Shown: positions 62,998 to 64,000 of the stretch, piece after piece | Numbering within the stretch: the first letter of the stretch is position 1 | How the letters are laid out: each line of letters opens with the position of its first letter | NCBI GenBank assembly: GCA_963831535.1 | Contig: CAWHQP010000007.1 | Coordinates: 248,001 to 312,000, forward strand | Direction: 5' to 3' | DNA length: 64,000 nucleotides | DNA from: Bog-756 sp963831535 | GTDB lineage: Bacteria; Actinomycetota; Acidimicrobiia; Acidimicrobiales; RAAP-2 | The notes under the pieces: generated by a model | The model's database searches: none | Seen by the model: the letters and a program-made list of their open reading frames with translations, nothing else | Told to the model about the DNA's origin: nothing | Translations under genes and position numbers: made by a program

Positions 62998-64000
62998 ATG
63001 CACGAGGTTGATGACCTCATCCTGATCAGCGTCGATGACCATGTCATCGAGCCACCCGATCTCTTCGTCGGGCACCTCGATGCCAGGTACCAGGACCGGG
63101 CACCGAAGCTCACCCGCAACGCCGAGGGCTCCGATGTCTGGACCTTCGGCCAGGTGGTCATGGAGACCGCCGCACTCAATGCCGTGGCCGGACGACCGAA
63201 GGAGGAGTACGGGCTCGAGCCCCAGAGTCTCGACGAGGTCCGTCCTGGTTGCTACGACGTGAACGAGCGGGTGAAGGACATGGATGCCGGGGGTGTCCTG
63301 GCCTCCATGAACTTCCCGTCGTTCCCCACGTTCACCGCCCGCGTCTTCGCCAGCGAGGACGCCGACCTGTCCCTCGCCCTGGTGCGCGCCTACAACGACT
63401 GGCACATCGACGAGTGGTGCGGAGCGTACCCCGAGCGCTTCATCCCCATGGCCGTACCGGTCATCTGGGACGCCGAGCTGACCGCCGCGGAGATCCGTCG
63501 CACGGCGGCCAAGGGCTGTCACTCGCTCAGCTTCACCGAGAACCCGGCGGCCCTCGGGTATCCGAGCTTCCACGACGCGTACTGGGATCCGGTGTGGAAG
63601 GCGTGCTGCGACACGGGCACCGTGCTCTCCATCCACCTCGGCTCGTCCGGCCGGCTCTCCATCCCCGCCGTCGACTCCCCTCCGGACGTGATGATCACCC
63701 TGCAGCCCATGAATATTCAGTCGGCGGCGGCCGATCTCTTGTGGTCACGGGTGTTGAAGAACTTCCCGGACCTGCGGGTGGCCCTGTCCGAGGGCGGAAC
63801 CGGGTGGGTACCGTACTTCCTTTCCCGGGTTGACCGGACCTTCGAGATGCATCATGCCTGGACCCTGCAGGACTTCGGGGGCCGGCTCCCGAGCGAGGTC
63901 TTCCGCGAGCACTTCCTGACCTGCTTCATCAGCGATCCAGTCGGCATCCAGCTGCGCCACGCCATCGGCATCGACAACATCGCCTGGGAGGCCGACTATC
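62998..64000 (+). CDS. Amidohydrolase_2 family protein (cut by window end)
   Basis: From ATG 62998 with GGGAGGAAG upstream, open to the end of the window (at least 334 residues). ISVDDHVIEPPDLF again shows D-D-H in place of HxH, and this opening is characteristic of a large actinobacterial Amidohydrolase_2 group. MNFPSFPTFTARVFA, VLSIHLGSSGRLS, VALSEGGTGWVPYFLSRVD and the beginning of WEADY (C-terminal metal Asp) match the proteins at 40.6 and 49.7 kb. A possible -10 (TAGGAT) is at 62952. Confidence 0.9.
   Translation, partial: MHEVDDLILISVDDHVIEPPDLFVGHLDARYQDRAPKLTRNAEGSDVWTFGQVVMETAALNAVAGRPKEEYGLEPQSLDEVRPGCYDVNERVKDMDAGGVLASMNFPSFPTFTARVFASEDADLSLALVRAYNDWHIDEWCGAYPERFIPMAVPVIWDAELTAAEIRRTAAKGCHSLSFTENPAALGYPSFHDAYWDPVWKACCDTGTVLSIHLGSSGRLSIPAVDSPPDVMITLQPMNIQSAAADLLWSRVLKNFPDLRVALSEGGTGWVPYFLSRVDRTFEMHHAWTLQDFGGRLPSEVFREHFLTCFISDPVGIQLRHAIGIDNIAWEADY

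Noticed and set aside
61056..63179. 707-codon minus-strand frame
   Set aside because: Antisense shadow with Gly/Gln/Asp-rich composition and no motif.

Overview
High-GC chromosomal DNA of an actinomycete, most plausibly class Acidimicrobiia (inference). The support is the gene order cdsA-dxr-rseP-ispG-proS / rimP-nusA-ylxR-infB-rbfA-truB-ribF, a mycothiol-type maleylpyruvate isomerase homologue, a WS/DGAT wax-ester/TAG synthase, an F420-type luciferase-like oxidoreductase, a nicotinoprotein-type alcohol dehydrogenase and many P450s. Codon third positions are strongly G/C, so long antisense open frames are common and meaningless.

Layout. 1-15.1 kb: housekeeping block for CDP-DAG synthesis, MEP isoprenoid steps (dxr, ispG), a site-2 protease, prolyl-tRNA synthetase, the rimP-nusA-ylxR-infB-rbfA-truB translation/transcription block behind a promoter and a terminator-like leader hairpin, then ribF. 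Several of these essential genes carry a single-base frameshift, concentrated in the first 9 kb, which most likely reflects sequence error. 15.1-19.9 kb: acyl-CoA ligase, oligoribonuclease, dUTPase, WS/DGAT. 19.96 kb: tRNA-Gly(GCC). 20-25 kb: a loose accessory stretch with small genes and at least three decayed fragments (TauD-type dioxygenase C-terminus, PH-like protein, alpha/beta-hydrolase C-terminus).

25.1-34.8 kb: a Baeyer-Villiger monooxygenase, a two-domain SDR and an amidohydrolase/lactonase-like protein joined by start/stop overlaps, followed by xylulokinase, xylose isomerase and a GH3 glycosidase. This looks like uptake-side processing of xylosides or glycosylated cyclic compounds.

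34.9-57.4 kb: an oxidative catabolic island with four cytochromes P450, a small ferredoxin, two divergent Amidohydrolase_2 proteins (a third at 63 kb), an N-acyl-D-amino-acid deacylase-like enzyme, two adjacent acyl-CoA dehydrogenases, a crotonase, two SDRs, nicotinoprotein ADH, ALDH, epoxide hydrolase, nitroreductase, luciferase-like oxidoreductase, VOC protein and a TetR regulator. Together these would hydroxylate, oxidise, ring-open and beta-oxidise an alicyclic, terpenoid or steroid-like substrate; the substrate cannot be read from sequence.

57.7-62.9 kb: a Liv/HAAT-type ABC importer in which the two permeases and one ATPase are a single 986-residue polypeptide; it probably feeds the island. 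The window ends inside a further Amidohydrolase_2 gene.
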